From contig NZ_CP114780.1 of assembly GCF_027359415.1 (NCBI RefSeq), positions 1,386,764 through 1,450,763 on the forward strand: 64,000 bases of DNA, given 5' to 3'. The translations under genes and the position numbers were made by a program. A model generated the notes under the pieces. It was not told the DNA's origin. It saw nothing but the letters and a program-made list of their open reading frames with translations, and ran no database searches. Origin of the DNA: Prochlorococcus marinus str. MIT 0918. GTDB taxonomy: Bacteria; Cyanobacteriota; Cyanobacteriia; PCC-6307; Cyanobiaceae. Shown here one piece after another: positions 46,686 to 56,662 of the stretch (positions are counted from its first letter, which is position 1; each line of letters opens with the position of its first letter).

Positions 46686-46729
46686 ATAGCTCTTATTGAT
46701 CAATCTTCTGATTGATCAATAAGAGCTAT
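46686..46729 (-). repeat. Perfect 20-bp inverted repeat at the 3' end of ndhG
   Basis: The 20 bases 46686-46705 (ATAGCTCTTATTGATCAATC) are exactly complemented by 46710-46729, with a 4-nt loop TTCT. In the transcript the ascending arm encodes the last codons of NdhG, ending ALIDQSED, and the stop codon (46702-46700) lies in the descending arm. No T tract follows on the minus strand, and ndhE lies only 25 nt further on. It could be a processing or stabilising stem in the ndhAIGE mRNA. Confidence 0.95.
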
Positions 46730-47299
46730 ATTATTAGAATTATCAATTAAATTTTGTTGTTGAATGTTTATTTGAGCTTTGTCGATAAAGATATCTCTAC
46801 GAGCCAGTACAATTGCACCTATCATAGCCATTAACAAAAGTACTGATGCGAGTTCAAATGGTAGGAGATAATCAGTAAATAAATGTTCACCTATCCTTTC
46901 AGTTGCTTCTTCACCGATTGCTTTAGGGCCAGGTAAAGACCATTTAGTTGTGATGTCTACACGAAATAATAATAAAAGAAGTCCACCACAAACAATACCT
47001 GAAAAAAACTTTCTTATTTTTAACCCTTTGATTGGTTTAAGTTCTTCGCGCTTATTGACTAACATGATTGCAAAAAGAATGAGAACATTTACTGCACCTA
47101 CATAAACTAATACCTGAGCTGCAGCAACAAAACTTGCATTTAATAAAAGATATAACCCTGCTACTGACATAAACACACCACCCAAAAGGAAGGCTGAGTA
47201 AACAATATTATTTATTAATACAACTCCCAGACTTCCACCAATAATTATAATTGTAAGAATTAAAAAGCAAATTTGTTGCGTACTACTAACTATATTCAT
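46700..47299 (-). CDS. ndhG: NDH-1 subunit 6 (NdhG)
   Basis: 199 residues, five membrane helices, NuoJ-like: IVYSAFLLGGVFMSVAGLYLLLNASFVAAAQVLVYVGAVNVLILFAIMLVNKREE is the conserved core. The C-terminal 40 residues are hydrophilic (RRDIFIDKAQINIQQQ...). Starts 2 nt after ndhI. The end of the coding region lies in a strong stem-loop. Confidence 0.96.
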   Translation of the reverse strand: MNIVSSTQQICFLILTIIIIGGSLGVVLINNIVYSAFLLGGVFMSVAGLYLLLNASFVAAAQVLVYVGAVNVLILFAIMLVNKREELKPIKGLKIRKFFSGIVCGGLLLLLFRVDITTKWSLPGPKAIGEEATERIGEHLFTDYLLPFELASVLLLMAMIGAIVLARRDIFIDKAQINIQQQNLIDNSNNIALIDQSED

Positions 47300-47301
47300 T
47301 A

Positions 47302-47943
47302 TTACTCTTCCTCTATTTTGGATTGATTCATTTCCACGTTTTTGTTATCACTAACGTCTTCCTTGTTAATTAAGTTCAATACTTCTTCTGGTAATTTACC
47401 TGCTCGAGCTGCGTTGGGAGTTAATTCATGAGGATCCATTATTCCTTTAGGTAGATAAGCAAGTTCTTTTAAAGGGATTACAGATGGATCAGTAGTAACG
47501 TTCGTCGGGAGTCTGCCTAGAGCTACATTATCAAAATTAAGACTATGGCGATCAAAAGCTGCTAATTCATACTCCTCTGTCATTGATAAACAATTAGTAG
47601 GGCAGTATTCAACACAGTTTCCGCAAAATATACATACTCCAAAGTCAATTGAATAATTACGAAGTTCTTTCTTTTTAGTCTCTTTATTCATTACCCAGTC
47701 AACAACTGGAAGATTGATTGGACAGACTCTTACACATACTTCACATGCAATGCATTTATCAAACTCATAATGAATTCTTCCTCTATATCTTTCTGAAGGA
47801 ATTAATTTTTCATATGGATACTGAACAGTAATGGGACGCCTGCGCATATGGTCAAAAGTTACTGCTAGACCTTGCAAGAGGTATTTACCAGCGCTGACTG
47901 CATTTTGACTATAATCTGCTACTTTTTGAAAAAAGCTAGTCAT
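47302..47943 (-). CDS. ndhI: NDH-1 subunit I, two [4Fe-4S] clusters
   Basis: 213 residues of the ferredoxin-like electron-transfer subunit: the two cluster motifs [16 protein letters not shown] and [17 protein letters not shown] lie at about residues 63-121. [10 protein letters not shown] precedes them. The C-terminal extension beyond the clusters is charged ([17 protein letters not shown]). In NDH-1 it takes electrons from ferredoxin. Lies 123 nt after ndhA and 2 nt before ndhG. Confidence 0.97.
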   Translation of the reverse strand: MTSFFQKVADYSQNAVSAGKYLLQGLAVTFDHMRRRPITVQYPYEKLIPSERYRGRIHYEFDKCIACEVCVRVCPINLPVVDWVMNKETKKKELRNYSIDFGVCIFCGNCVEYCPTNCLSMTEEYELAAFDRHSLNFDNVALGRLPTNVTTDPSVIPLKELAYLPKGIMDPHELTPNAARAGKLPEEVLNLINKEDVSDNKNVEMNQSKIEEE

Positions 47944-48066
47944 GTGAATGCAATTACTTATTTAGATAACCCAATACTTTGATATTACAGGGATTTCTAA
48001 AGAAATAAGTGCCTTTACTTTTAAAATTGTATTTTGTTTTCAATTGCTAATTCGAAGGTTTCTTTT

Positions 48067-49185
48067 TTATCCTCCAAATGCAATAGGAAATGCCAACTTA
48101 AGAGCTGCAGTGAAGAGTAAATTTACAAGAGCAATAGGAAGCAAGAATTTCCAACCTAGATCAAGTAATTGATCTATACGTACTCTTGGTGTAGTCCATC
48201 TAAGTAAAATTGCTAAGAAAACTAAAAGAAAAGTTTTGAAGACGGTCATTACTATTCCTATAGAAGCTGTAATGATTTGCACAACCGGTGCATTTGCTGT
48301 TTCACCCAGAATGTTAGTTAACCATTCAATTGGAATAGGAAAGCCCCATCCACCTAGATATAAAATTGATACTAATAAAGAAGATAAAACCAGATTTATA
48401 TAACTTCCTAGATAAAAAAGAGCAAATTTCATGCCAGCATATTCAGTCTGATATCCTGCTACTAATTCTTCTTCTGCTTCTGGAAGATCAAATGGCAGTC
48501 TTTCACATTCTGCAAGTGCACATATCCAAAAAATCAAAAAGCCAATTGGTTGCCTCCATATATTCCAACTAAAAAAACCAACAGTATTTTGTTGATTAAC
48601 AATATCTATAGTGCTGAGAGAGTTGCTCATCATTACAATTGCTAAAACAGCTAGTGCAAGAGGTATTTCATAACTAATTGATTGTGCGGCTGCTCTTAAA
48701 CCGCCTAATAAAGAATATTTATTATTTGATGCGTAGCCACTCATTAATAAACCAATAGGTTGAATACTACTTAATGCAATCCATAAGAAGATTCCAATTC
48801 CAACATTACTAATTAGTAAATTTTGACCAAAAGGGATAATTAACCAAGAAAGTATTACTGGTACTAAAACTAAAACAGGGCCAACAGTAAATAGTAAATT
48901 ATCAGCTTTTGCAGGGATTATGTCTTCTTTAACAAGGAGCTTCAATCCATCTGCCATCGGCTGCAAAATACCGAGAGCACCGGCATATTCGGGTCCAATC
49001 CGTTGTTGAGCAGCTGCAGAAATTTTTCTTTCGAGCCAGACTGTAACTAGTACTCCAATTAAAGCAACAGATAGCACTAATAACATTGGGAGTGGCAACC
49101 AAAGAATATGAGAAATCTCTGGAGGAACACCTATCCCTTGCAAGAGGTTATTGAAGCTCAATTCAATGTCTAAGCCTGTATTCAA
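48067..49185 (-). CDS. ndhA: NDH-1 subunit 1 (NdhA)
   Basis: 372 residues, eight membrane helices, NuoH-like quinone-chamber subunit. Conserved loops are [109 protein letters not shown] and [23 protein letters not shown]. First of ndhA-I-G-E, 70 nt behind the gltA TAA, so it may have its own promoter or read from gltA. Confidence 0.97.
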   Translation of the reverse strand: MNTGLDIELSFNNLLQGIGVPPEISHILWLPLPMLLVLSVALIGVLVTVWLERKISAAAQQRIGPEYAGALGILQPMADGLKLLVKEDIIPAKADNLLFTVGPVLVLVPVILSWLIIPFGQNLLISNVGIGIFLWIALSSIQPIGLLMSGYASNNKYSLLGGLRAAAQSISYEIPLALAVLAIVMMSNSLSTIDIVNQQNTVGFFSWNIWRQPIGFLIFWICALAECERLPFDLPEAEEELVAGYQTEYAGMKFALFYLGSYINLVLSSLLVSILYLGGWGFPIPIEWLTNILGETANAPVVQIITASIGIVMTVFKTFLLVFLAILLRWTTPRVRIDQLLDLGWKFLLPIALVNLLFTAALKLAFPIAFGG

Positions 49186-49255
49186 GGGAGAATAAAAATC
49201 TCTCTTAAGAGTAGTGAAAAATCTTACTAATTACTGTGTATCAAATTTACTCGTA

Positions 49256-50392
49256 TTAGTTATTAGCTCTCTCTTCTAATGCTTTCCATGTTCGATTTTT
49301 TTCACCTGTATATATCTGCGTAGGTCGAAAAATACGATTAGCACTAAGTTGTTCCCTCCAATGCGCGAGCCATCCAGCAACTCTTGAAATAGCAAAAATA
49401 GGGGTAAAAAGATCTCTTGGGATGCCTAGTTTTCTATAAACCAGTCCTGAATAAAAGTCAACATTTGGATATATACCACGAGGCCCTAACAAAGGTCCTG
49501 CATTTTGTTCTACTGCTTTTGCTACTTCATACATTTCATCTTTACCAAATCTAGCAAAAAGATCTTCTGCAAATTCTTGTAAAAGTGATGCTCTAGGGTC
49601 TTTTACTTTATATTCTCTATGCCCAAACCCCATGATTTTGCTTTTTTGTGCAATTGCATTATTTAAATAGTTATTTGCCTTATCAGGAGTGCCAATAGTT
49701 TCGAGCATTGCTATAACATCTTCGTTTGCACCACCATGCAATGGCCCTGCAAGTGTTCCTACTGCTGAAGCGATAACAGCATATGGGTCAGTCAAAGTAC
49801 TTGCTGTTACGCGAGCACTAAATGTGCTCGCATTAAGGCTATGTTCTGCATGAAGTATTAAGCATCTATCAAGTACTCTTGCTGCTAATGGGTCTGGTTC
49901 GCGCTCGGTGAGCATATAAAGGAAATTTGCAGAATATGGTAGGTCGTCTCTAGGTTGTATTGGATCTTGTCCTTTCCTAATTAATTGGAAAGCAGCCACC
50001 ATTGTTGGGATTTTGGCTATTAACCTGACTACCGCATCGTAAATATATTCGGGATTATCAATAGCTCTTCTTGAATAAAATAAACCTAAAGATGCAGCAC
50101 TTGATTGCAATGCATCCATAGGGTGACCAGTTGCTGGGAAACATTTCATCATGTCCCTAACTCGGAAACTTAATCTCCGATGCATTTGTACAGCATTTTC
50201 AAAATCTCTCAGTTCTTGAGAGCTTGGGAGATTTCCCCATATAAGAAGATATGCAGTTTCTAAAAAACTGCTTTTTGAAGCTAATTCTGCAATTGGATAA
50301 CCTCTATATCTAAGCTCACCTTTAATACCATCGATATCACAGATAGATGATTGAGTGACGGGAACTCCTTCCAGGCCAGGTTTCAAAACCAT
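49256..50392 (-). CDS. gltA: Citrate synthase
   Basis: Forms citrate from oxaloacetate and acetyl-CoA; in cyanobacteria this feeds 2-oxoglutarate and nitrogen assimilation. 378 residues from ATG 50392 (MVLKPGLEGVPVTQS); a TTG at 50434 adds 14 residues and cannot be excluded. Active-site His in LILHAEHSLNASTF and GFGHREYKVKDPRA, GGANEDVIAMLE, and the C-terminal RPTQIYTG are present. Reads in the same direction as ndhAIGE. Confidence 0.95.
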   Translation of the reverse strand: MVLKPGLEGVPVTQSSICDIDGIKGELRYRGYPIAELASKSSFLETAYLLIWGNLPSSQELRDFENAVQMHRRLSFRVRDMMKCFPATGHPMDALQSSAASLGLFYSRRAIDNPEYIYDAVVRLIAKIPTMVAAFQLIRKGQDPIQPRDDLPYSANFLYMLTEREPDPLAARVLDRCLILHAEHSLNASTFSARVTASTLTDPYAVIASAVGTLAGPLHGGANEDVIAMLETIGTPDKANNYLNNAIAQKSKIMGFGHREYKVKDPRASLLQEFAEDLFARFGKDEMYEVAKAVEQNAGPLLGPRGIYPNVDFYSGLVYRKLGIPRDLFTPIFAISRVAGWLAHWREQLSANRIFRPTQIYTGEKNRTWKALEERANN

Positions 50393-50504
50393 GGTTTTGG
50401 AATCTTGTTGATTTTCTATTGCTTTATGCTCCAACTTTTAACGGAAAAATATTTCTAACCTATTTTACTTAATGAAGTGATTCGTTCGTTTCTTTAGAGA
50501 GGCT

Positions 50505-52106
50505 TTAATTAAGAGATGCTTGGGCTTGAAAGTTTAGCAGGGTTTCTTGATTATCATCATATGTTCCTAGGGCTAGGCTCAACCTCTGAATATGTGAGTC
50601 AGTAGATTTTGTTGAGATTGCCTTTAAAAGTTGCCATGGCTTCCAATTCTTAAGTACTTTTTTAGTTGTACTTTGATCTAAATAGATTTGGTGAGTTAAT
50701 AAGTTGCTATGATTTTGGATTTCAGGGAATGTATTTATTATAGGGTTGTCTTTTTTGAATGTTAGTTTATTCTCAAAGTTTGATATCTCATTGCTCCATT
50801 TAATCTTGTTAGGCGCTTTCTCCACAATTAAACTTACTTTTGGATTGATTTTATAAATATCATTTATTTCTTCTAGAGCAATAGTATACCAAACTTCTAA
50901 TTCATGATTATCTGTAAGAATCTTTTTCATCTCATAATTATTTTTCTTTAGTATTTCTTCTATATTTGATATATCCAAATCTGGAGTTGATTCTATGATC
51001 CAGCTATCCTCTTGACTTATATATATTAACGGCTCTGTACTTGATTCAAATATTGCTTTTTTTATATTAGAATCCTTAGTTGATAATGAGTTGTTAACAA
51101 CTGGACCTAACCATTGACTATAGATATTAGCTTTCGAGGATTGCAGTATTTCTTTTGGCTCGCTAATAATCGCAATAGTTTTAGAAGAAATTGGTATGTT
51201 TTTGATCATTTCTATAGCTTGATTGCTTTGATTGGAAACCCCAATGAAGGGCTGTTTAAAATTGAAAATACTATTAAGAGATATGTCTTTGCCTTTGGTT
51301 CTTATGGACCCCACAAAACTATTGTTTGCAAGCTTAGTAGTAATTTCTTTAGGAGTTTTAAATAATAATTCCAAGGCCTTAGGAGAGGCAGTTATCAATG
51401 CCATTCCATCCTCTAATGTACTTATTAATTCTTTTAATTCTTTGTCATGCAGTTGATTTAAACTGGTATCTTTTGATGTGCTTATTGCCTCAATTATTAT
51501 TTCTTTATTTGATGAAATAAGTAGTTGATCATCTTCTAATAATACCATTGATATTTCATTGTCTTCTGAATCAGAATTGGGCCTGACAGCGGAAAATATT
51601 TCTTGATCTTTATAGTTTATTTTTTTTACATCCCCTCCAGTATTTGTTTGATTTCTCAAGAACCTATCTATGAAATCTTTAGTATTTTGTTCATTTATAG
51701 ATTGGGTAATTAATAGCCATTCTTTATGATCTGAACTTTCCTTTGCATTGAAAACTGAAAAACTAAGATCAGAACCAATCCAACTTGATAAGTCATTTTT
51801 GAAATCTAAACCTATTAGACTAAATAAACCATCCCTTAATTCATTGATATTGTTGATTGCAATACTCTTCTTATCTTTATTTGTTAATGGTTCAATATAG
51901 TTATCAATTTTATTCAGATTAATTTTAAAATGAATTGTTAGATAAGAATTTTTAGGAACAAATTTTGCAGCTTCAGGTAATGTAATGCTTTGTTGAAATA
52001 AATCTGAAGGTTGTTGATTGTTTAAAGTGACACGTGTTCCAAGTAGAATTGAAAGTATGAAGATTATAGTGACAAGTAAGCTTATAAAGATAGTTTGTAT
52101 CTTCAT
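50505..52106 (-). CDS. DUF3352 membrane-anchored protein
   Basis: 533 residues with an N-terminal hydrophobic segment at about 5-24 (signal anchor), then a large soluble region rich in Asn, Ser, Lys and Ile with EAAKFVPKNSYLTIHF, GSDLSFSVFNA, WLLITQS and RLSLALGTYDDNQETLLNFQAQ at the end. It looks like DUF3352, a cyanobacterial family of unknown function, probably outside the cytoplasm or in the thylakoid lumen. Divergent from the rhodanese gene over 73 nt. Confidence 0.78.
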   Translation of the reverse strand: MKIQTIFISLLVTIIFILSILLGTRVTLNNQQPSDLFQQSITLPEAAKFVPKNSYLTIHFKINLNKIDNYIEPLTNKDKKSIAINNINELRDGLFSLIGLDFKNDLSSWIGSDLSFSVFNAKESSDHKEWLLITQSINEQNTKDFIDRFLRNQTNTGGDVKKINYKDQEIFSAVRPNSDSEDNEISMVLLEDDQLLISSNKEIIIEAISTSKDTSLNQLHDKELKELISTLEDGMALITASPKALELLFKTPKEITTKLANNSFVGSIRTKGKDISLNSIFNFKQPFIGVSNQSNQAIEMIKNIPISSKTIAIISEPKEILQSSKANIYSQWLGPVVNNSLSTKDSNIKKAIFESSTEPLIYISQEDSWIIESTPDLDISNIEEILKKNNYEMKKILTDNHELEVWYTIALEEINDIYKINPKVSLIVEKAPNKIKWSNEISNFENKLTFKKDNPIINTFPEIQNHSNLLTHQIYLDQSTTKKVLKNWKPWQLLKAISTKSTDSHIQRLSLALGTYDDNQETLLNFQAQASLN

Positions 52107-52179
52107 TTCTAGGTAACTACTTGTTTAAGGTATCTTCTTTATAAGTGCTGAATTTTCTTTTAGTGTTTTAAATAACGAA

Positions 52180-52533
52180 ATGAATCAAAAGACGCCTCAA
52201 AATTTAACTCCTCGCCAACTAGAAAAATGGCTTCAAGATAAAGACAAACAGCCCCTTTTAGTAGATGTCCGCGAACAAGCAGAGTTAGACATTGCGGCGT
52301 TCCCTTCCCCAATAGTTCATCTACCTTTAAGTCAGGCTTCGGTTTGGACCACAAGTTTAAAAAGTAATTTATCGTTCAAAAAACCAATCGTTGCTTTATG
52401 TCATTCAGGTATACGCAGCTGGAATTTTGCTCTTTGGTTAATAGAACAGGATGATCGCTATAACGTTTGGAATTTGGAGGGAGGCATAGATGCTTGGAGC
52501 ATGCAAATAGATGATTCAGTCCCTCGTTATTAA
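52180..52533 (+). CDS. Single-domain rhodanese-like sulfurtransferase
   Basis: 117 residues: LLVDVREQAELDIAAFP (the DVRE motif at about 30-33), HLPLSQASVW, and the active-site Cys in IVALCHSGIRSWNFALWL (about residue 72), followed by VWNLEGGIDAW. Rhodaneses move sulfane sulfur or act in redox signalling. Nothing in the neighbourhood gives a partner. Rightward; convergent with trpB across 13 nt. Confidence 0.9.
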   Translation: MNQKTPQNLTPRQLEKWLQDKDKQPLLVDVREQAELDIAAFPSPIVHLPLSQASVWTTSLKSNLSFKKPIVALCHSGIRSWNFALWLIEQDDRYNVWNLEGGIDAWSMQIDDSVPRY

Positions 52534-52546
52534 AGGAAAGTTTTTA

Positions 52547-53794
52547 TCAATTCATTCCTGTTGACTCCAGGTGCTTGGCTACTGTATTGACATCTTTATC
52601 ACCACGACCGGAACAATTAATAACAATTTCTGTATTAGATGAAAGTAATGGACATAGTTTCTCTAAATATGCAAATGCATGTGCGGTTTCCAAAGCCGGA
52701 ATAATACCTTCTTTTTGACTTACCAGTTGTAGTGCATTTAGTGCTTCTAGATCAGTTACAGCTACATATTCTGCTCTACCTATTTCTTTTAAGTAGCTGT
52801 GTTCAGGCCCTACCCCTGGGTAGTCCAGTCCAGCACTAATAGAATGAGCTTCTTGAACTTGCCCATTGTCATCTTGCAGAAGAAGGCTCATTGCGCCATG
52901 CAGTACACCTACACGCCCTTCGGTAATAGTTGCAGCATGTCTATTAGTATTGACGCCATCACCAGCAGCTTCAACTCCTATCATTCTTACTGATTGATCT
53001 TCAACAAATGTATGAAATAAGCCCATTGCATTAGAACCACCTCCGACGCAAGCGAGCAATATGTCTGGTGATCTACCAAATGCTTGTTTACATTGACTTT
53101 TAGTCTCTTCCCCAATAACTGCGTGAAAATCTCTTACCAGCATTGGATAAGGATGAGGACCTGCTACAGAACCTAGTATGTAGTGTGTTGACTCTACATT
53201 GGTAACCCAGTCGCGGATAGCCTCGCTGGTAGCATCTTTGAGTGTTGCTGTACCTGCAGTAACAGGTTTTACTTTTGCACCCAGTAATTTCATTCGAAAG
53301 ACATTAAGAGCCTGTCTTTTCATATCTTCTTCCCCCATATAAATTACACATTCGAGACCAAAACGAGCGCATACGGTTGCTGTGGCTACTCCATGTTGTC
53401 CAGCTCCAGTTTCTGCAATTATTCTTTTTTTCCCCATCCTTAAAGCTAGTAGAGCTTGACCTAGAGCGTTGTTTATTTTGTGTGCTCCTGTGTGATTTAA
53501 ATCTTCTCTTTTCAACCAAATCCTTGGTCCGGTTTTGTCTTTTTGATAATGCTCCGTTAGCCTTTTGGCTTCATATAAAGGCGTTTCTCTTCCAACATAG
53601 TTTTTTAATAAATGGGATAATTCATCTGTAAATGTTTTGTCTTTCCATGCTTCTGTAACTGCTTTTTCTAATTCAAAGAGAGCTGGAATAAGAGTTTCAG
53701 GAACATACTGCCCACCATATTGACCAAATCTTCCAAGATGTGATGGGCGTGCACTTATTGCAAGATCTGCATCTTGTGGTTTGGTCCTTGTCAC
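52547..53794 (-). CDS. trpB: Tryptophan synthase beta chain
   Basis: PLP enzyme forming tryptophan from indole and serine. 415 residues with [55 protein letters not shown] (PLP Lys about 109), [28 protein letters not shown] and [12 protein letters not shown] standard TrpB1 form. GTG start. Not with trpA here, as is common in cyanobacteria. Divergent from the SUI1 gene over 48 nt. Confidence 0.97.
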   Translation of the reverse strand: MTRTKPQDADLAISARPSHLGRFGQYGGQYVPETLIPALFELEKAVTEAWKDKTFTDELSHLLKNYVGRETPLYEAKRLTEHYQKDKTGPRIWLKREDLNHTGAHKINNALGQALLALRMGKKRIIAETGAGQHGVATATVCARFGLECVIYMGEEDMKRQALNVFRMKLLGAKVKPVTAGTATLKDATSEAIRDWVTNVESTHYILGSVAGPHPYPMLVRDFHAVIGEETKSQCKQAFGRSPDILLACVGGGSNAMGLFHTFVEDQSVRMIGVEAAGDGVNTNRHAATITEGRVGVLHGAMSLLLQDDNGQVQEAHSISAGLDYPGVGPEHSYLKEIGRAEYVAVTDLEALNALQLVSQKEGIIPALETAHAFAYLEKLCPLLSSNTEIVINCSGRGDKDVNTVAKHLESTGMN

Positions 53795-53842
53795 TTGAAC
53801 AAATTAATAAGATATTTACATAGATTAGTGAATTACATAAAA

Positions 53843-54166
53843 ATGCCTAAAACAAATTGGAGAGAATTTGAAAACGTTGCAGCAAAAGTCAATTCAGACA
53901 TTCCTGAAAATCCCGAAACTAAAGCTGATATGTCAGTCAGAGTCCAAAAAACAAGAGTAGGCAAGGGTGGGAAAACGGTAACATTGATTAATGGCCTGAA
54001 TTTAAATGAATCTAACTTAAGAAAACTTTTAAAAAAATTTAAAACAAAATGTGGCACTGGAGGGACAGTGAAAGAAGGAAGTATTGAACTGCAGGGGGAT
54101 CAAGTCGTAATGGTTTTAGAACTTTTACTCAAAGAAGGATATCTCCCAAAACGATCAGGAGGATAA
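53843..54166 (+). CDS. SUI1/YciH-type translation initiation factor
   Basis: 107 residues from ATG 53843 (MPKTNWREFENVAAKV); the upstream ATG 53774 in frame would overlap trpB. A charged N-terminal arm is followed by the SUI1 (eIF1-like) domain: VRVQKTRVGKGGKTVTLINGLNL, LRKLLKKFKTKCGTGGTVKEGSIELQGDQVVMVLELL, YLPKRSGG. Bacterial members bind the 30S subunit and influence start fidelity. It has no tight neighbour on the same strand. Confidence 0.93.
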   Translation: MPKTNWREFENVAAKVNSDIPENPETKADMSVRVQKTRVGKGGKTVTLINGLNLNESNLRKLLKKFKTKCGTGGTVKEGSIELQGDQVVMVLELLLKEGYLPKRSGG

Positions 54167-54232
54167 ATTGCTTAAATTGAAGCCTGCCGCATGTCAAAAT
54201 TGGTTGGGAGACTTTTAATTTTCTTTTGCTAA

Positions 54233-54838
54233 ATGGATACAAAATCTACAAATATCGTTTGGCATCAAGCTTCGATTGATAGAGATTCAATTGCTCAAAA
54301 ACAAGGACATAGAAGTGCCATATTATGGTTTACAGGTTTATCAGGTTCAGGTAAAAGTACATTGGCAAATGCAGTGAATACTGCTTTGTTTCAAAAGGGT
54401 TTACGAACTTATGTACTTGATGGAGATAACATTAGGCATGGCTTATGTAAGGATCTTGGCTTTTCAGATTCTGATAGAGAAGAAAATATTCGTCGGATTA
54501 GTGAAGTAGCAAAACTCTTTCTTGATGCAGGTGTAATTGTATTAACTGCATTTGTGTCCCCTTTTCGTTGCGATAGAAATAAGGCTAGGCAATTGGTTCA
54601 AAAGAATGATTTTATAGAAATTTATTGTGCAGCTGATTTAGCTGTTTGTGAAACCCGTGATACTAAAGGGTTGTATGCAAAGGCAAGAGCAGGCAAAATA
54701 CCTGATTTTACTGGTATTTCTAGTCCATATGAAGAGCCAAAAAATCCAGAATTGAAAATAGATACTGGGTTGAAAAACTTAGATGAATGTGTAGATGATG
54801 TAATTCAAAAAATGATGGAATTAAAAATATTTACTTAG
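54233..54838 (+). CDS. cysC: Adenylylsulfate (APS) kinase
   Basis: Phosphorylates APS to PAPS in sulfate activation. 201 residues with P-loop WFTGLSGSGKSTLANAV (about 33-48), LDGDNIRHGLCKDLGFSDSDREENIRRISEVAKLF, VLTAFVSPFRCDRN, and KGLYAKARAGKIPDFTGISSPYEEP. All CysC motifs are intact. Linked by pathway to cysK at 14.5 kb. It is alone between SUI1 and purE. Confidence 0.95.
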   Translation: MDTKSTNIVWHQASIDRDSIAQKQGHRSAILWFTGLSGSGKSTLANAVNTALFQKGLRTYVLDGDNIRHGLCKDLGFSDSDREENIRRISEVAKLFLDAGVIVLTAFVSPFRCDRNKARQLVQKNDFIEIYCAADLAVCETRDTKGLYAKARAGKIPDFTGISSPYEEPKNPELKIDTGLKNLDECVDDVIQKMMELKIFT

Positions 54839-54851
54839 AAGGATAATTTAT

Positions 54852-55415
54852 TTAAAGTTCCATTTGTTCTAAATAGCTTTTAGTACCTATGGTCCTGAGT
54901 TTTTCATCTTTCTCTAGAACTTGGCTGTAAAGTCTTTTTTTATATTGTGACAATTGCAATTTAAGCCTTGAATCTGAGATAGCTAATATCTGTATTGCTA
55001 GTAATCCAGCATTGTGACCACCATTAATTGCAACAGTTGCAACTGGAACCCCACTAGGCATTTGAACAATTGAATATAAGGAATCAATACCTTGTAAAGA
55101 TTTACTTTTTATTGGTACACCAATGACTGGAAGGTTGGTAAGTGATGCAATCATTCCTGGTAAATGTGCAGCGCCACCAGCTCCCGCAATAATAATTTTT
55201 ATTCCTTTATTTTCTGCTTCTTTAGCATAATCAAACATCCTATGAGGAGTTCTATGAGCTGAAAGCACACGAACCTCTACTTTTTGGTTAAATTCCTCTA
55301 AAACTTTAATGGCAGCTTCTAGAACAGGTAAATCAGAGTCACTACCCATGACTACAGCTACTAAGACTTTTTGTTCAGCATTTGCTGAAGGCACTGTTTT
55401 TAATGCGTGTTTCAT
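54852..55415 (-). CDS. purE: N5-carboxyaminoimidazole ribonucleotide mutase
   Basis: Purine biosynthesis enzyme that rearranges N5-CAIR to CAIR. 187 residues: [22 protein letters not shown] (GSxSD motif), [47 protein letters not shown] and [23 protein letters not shown] short N-terminal extension (about 17 residues) precedes the core. Divergent from nagA over 58 nt. Confidence 0.96.
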   Translation of the reverse strand: MKHALKTVPSANAEQKVLVAVVMGSDSDLPVLEAAIKVLEEFNQKVEVRVLSAHRTPHRMFDYAKEAENKGIKIIIAGAGGAAHLPGMIASLTNLPVIGVPIKSKSLQGIDSLYSIVQMPSGVPVATVAINGGHNAGLLAIQILAISDSRLKLQLSQYKKRLYSQVLEKDEKLRTIGTKSYLEQMEL

Positions 55416-55473
55416 TATTAATAATGACGAGATCTTTTAAACCTTGCATTAACCAATAAACGAATCTATTCAT

Positions 55474-56631
55474 ATGCGTAATCTGATTAATATTCAAATT
55501 CCTAGCTCATCACCTAATTGCGATGTAAAAAATTTGTGGTGGATTTCCATTGATGACGATGGAAAGATTCTTTCAATTGCTCCTATGTCAACTGCTTCTG
55601 ATATTAATGTGCATGAAGACTGGGATGGAGATTGGATTAGTCCTAGAGGTATTGATTTACAAATAAACGGAGGTTTAGGCTTAGCTTTTAATGAGATTGA
55701 CTCTAACCATTTACCTAAACTAATTGAGCTTCTAGACTACCTTTGGGCCGATGGGGTAGAGGCTATTTGTCCAACGTTGGTGAGTTGTAGTGTTTCAGCG
55801 TTGCGGAATGCTTTAGAGGTTTTTCGACTTGCGAGAGAGCAAACTGCTAACAATAGATGCAAGCTTTTAGGTGCACACCTTGAAGGACCTTTTTTGTCTA
55901 AGTTCTATAGAGGAGCTCATCAAACAAAATATATTTGTTTACCAAGCTTAGAAGAATTGGATCAAAGAATCAGCGGTTTTGAGGCTGATATTTCATTGGT
56001 AACTATTGCTCCAGAGCTCCCAGGGGCTTCTGATGTGATTAGGAAGTTACAGAATTTAGGAATATTGGTTTCTTTAGGTCATTCAGGAGCTGATTCCAAA
56101 ATTAGCAGTCTTTCTTTTGATTTAGGTATTAGCATGCTAACTCATACTTTCAATGCAATGCCTGGGTTGCATCATCGAGATCCTGGACCTATTGCAGAGG
56201 CTTTAAATCATGGCCAGATTGCTTTAGGTTTAATAGCTGATGGATTTCATGTTCATCCTCATCTTGCAGTCATTCTCAAGCAGTTAGCTTCTGATCAGAT
56301 CTATTTAGTTAGTGATGCATTAGCACCTTATGGTTTAGAAGAAAAACAATTTATATGGGACAAACGTTTATTAAATATTGAAAAGGGTATTTGTCGCTTA
56401 GAGAATGGAACATTGGCAGGGACCACTATTTCTTTGTTGGAAGGATGTAAAAGACTTGCGAAATGGACTGGAGATCCTTCTGCTGCTATTTGGTATGCAA
56501 CAGTATCGCCTAGACTGGTTTTACAAAAAAACAAACAAATTAAAGATTGTTTTATAGGAAAACCTTTAGAAACATTACTTAGATGGCATTCTGATAAACA
56601 GTCAAGTTTACTGAAGTGGACTCCCGCTTAG
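55474..56631 (+). CDS. nagA: N-acetylglucosamine-6-phosphate deacetylase
   Basis: 385 residues of the amidohydrolase fold: ISPRGIDLQINGGLGLAFNE, the metal-site motif LLGAHLEGPFLSKFYRGAH, VTIAPELPG, VSLGHSGADSK, MLTHTFNAMPGLHHRDPGPIAEA, VSDALAPYGL and LAGTTISLLEGCKRLA. Removes acetyl from GlcNAc-6-P. With nagZ at 6 kb it suggests wall-amino-sugar reuse. No nagB is seen nearby. Rightward, 31 nt before chlM. Confidence 0.93.
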   Translation: MRNLINIQIPSSSPNCDVKNLWWISIDDDGKILSIAPMSTASDINVHEDWDGDWISPRGIDLQINGGLGLAFNEIDSNHLPKLIELLDYLWADGVEAICPTLVSCSVSALRNALEVFRLAREQTANNRCKLLGAHLEGPFLSKFYRGAHQTKYICLPSLEELDQRISGFEADISLVTIAPELPGASDVIRKLQNLGILVSLGHSGADSKISSLSFDLGISMLTHTFNAMPGLHHRDPGPIAEALNHGQIALGLIADGFHVHPHLAVILKQLASDQIYLVSDALAPYGLEEKQFIWDKRLLNIEKGICRLENGTLAGTTISLLEGCKRLAKWTGDPSAAIWYATVSPRLVLQKNKQIKDCFIGKPLETLLRWHSDKQSSLLKWTPA

Positions 56632-56662
56632 TATTATCTTTCTTGTTAAATGTTCGATTCTC

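Noticed and set aside
53774-53842. N-terminal extension of the SUI1 protein
   Set aside because: The frame overlaps the trpB start and has no homology-like character; ATG 53843 gives the usual domain.
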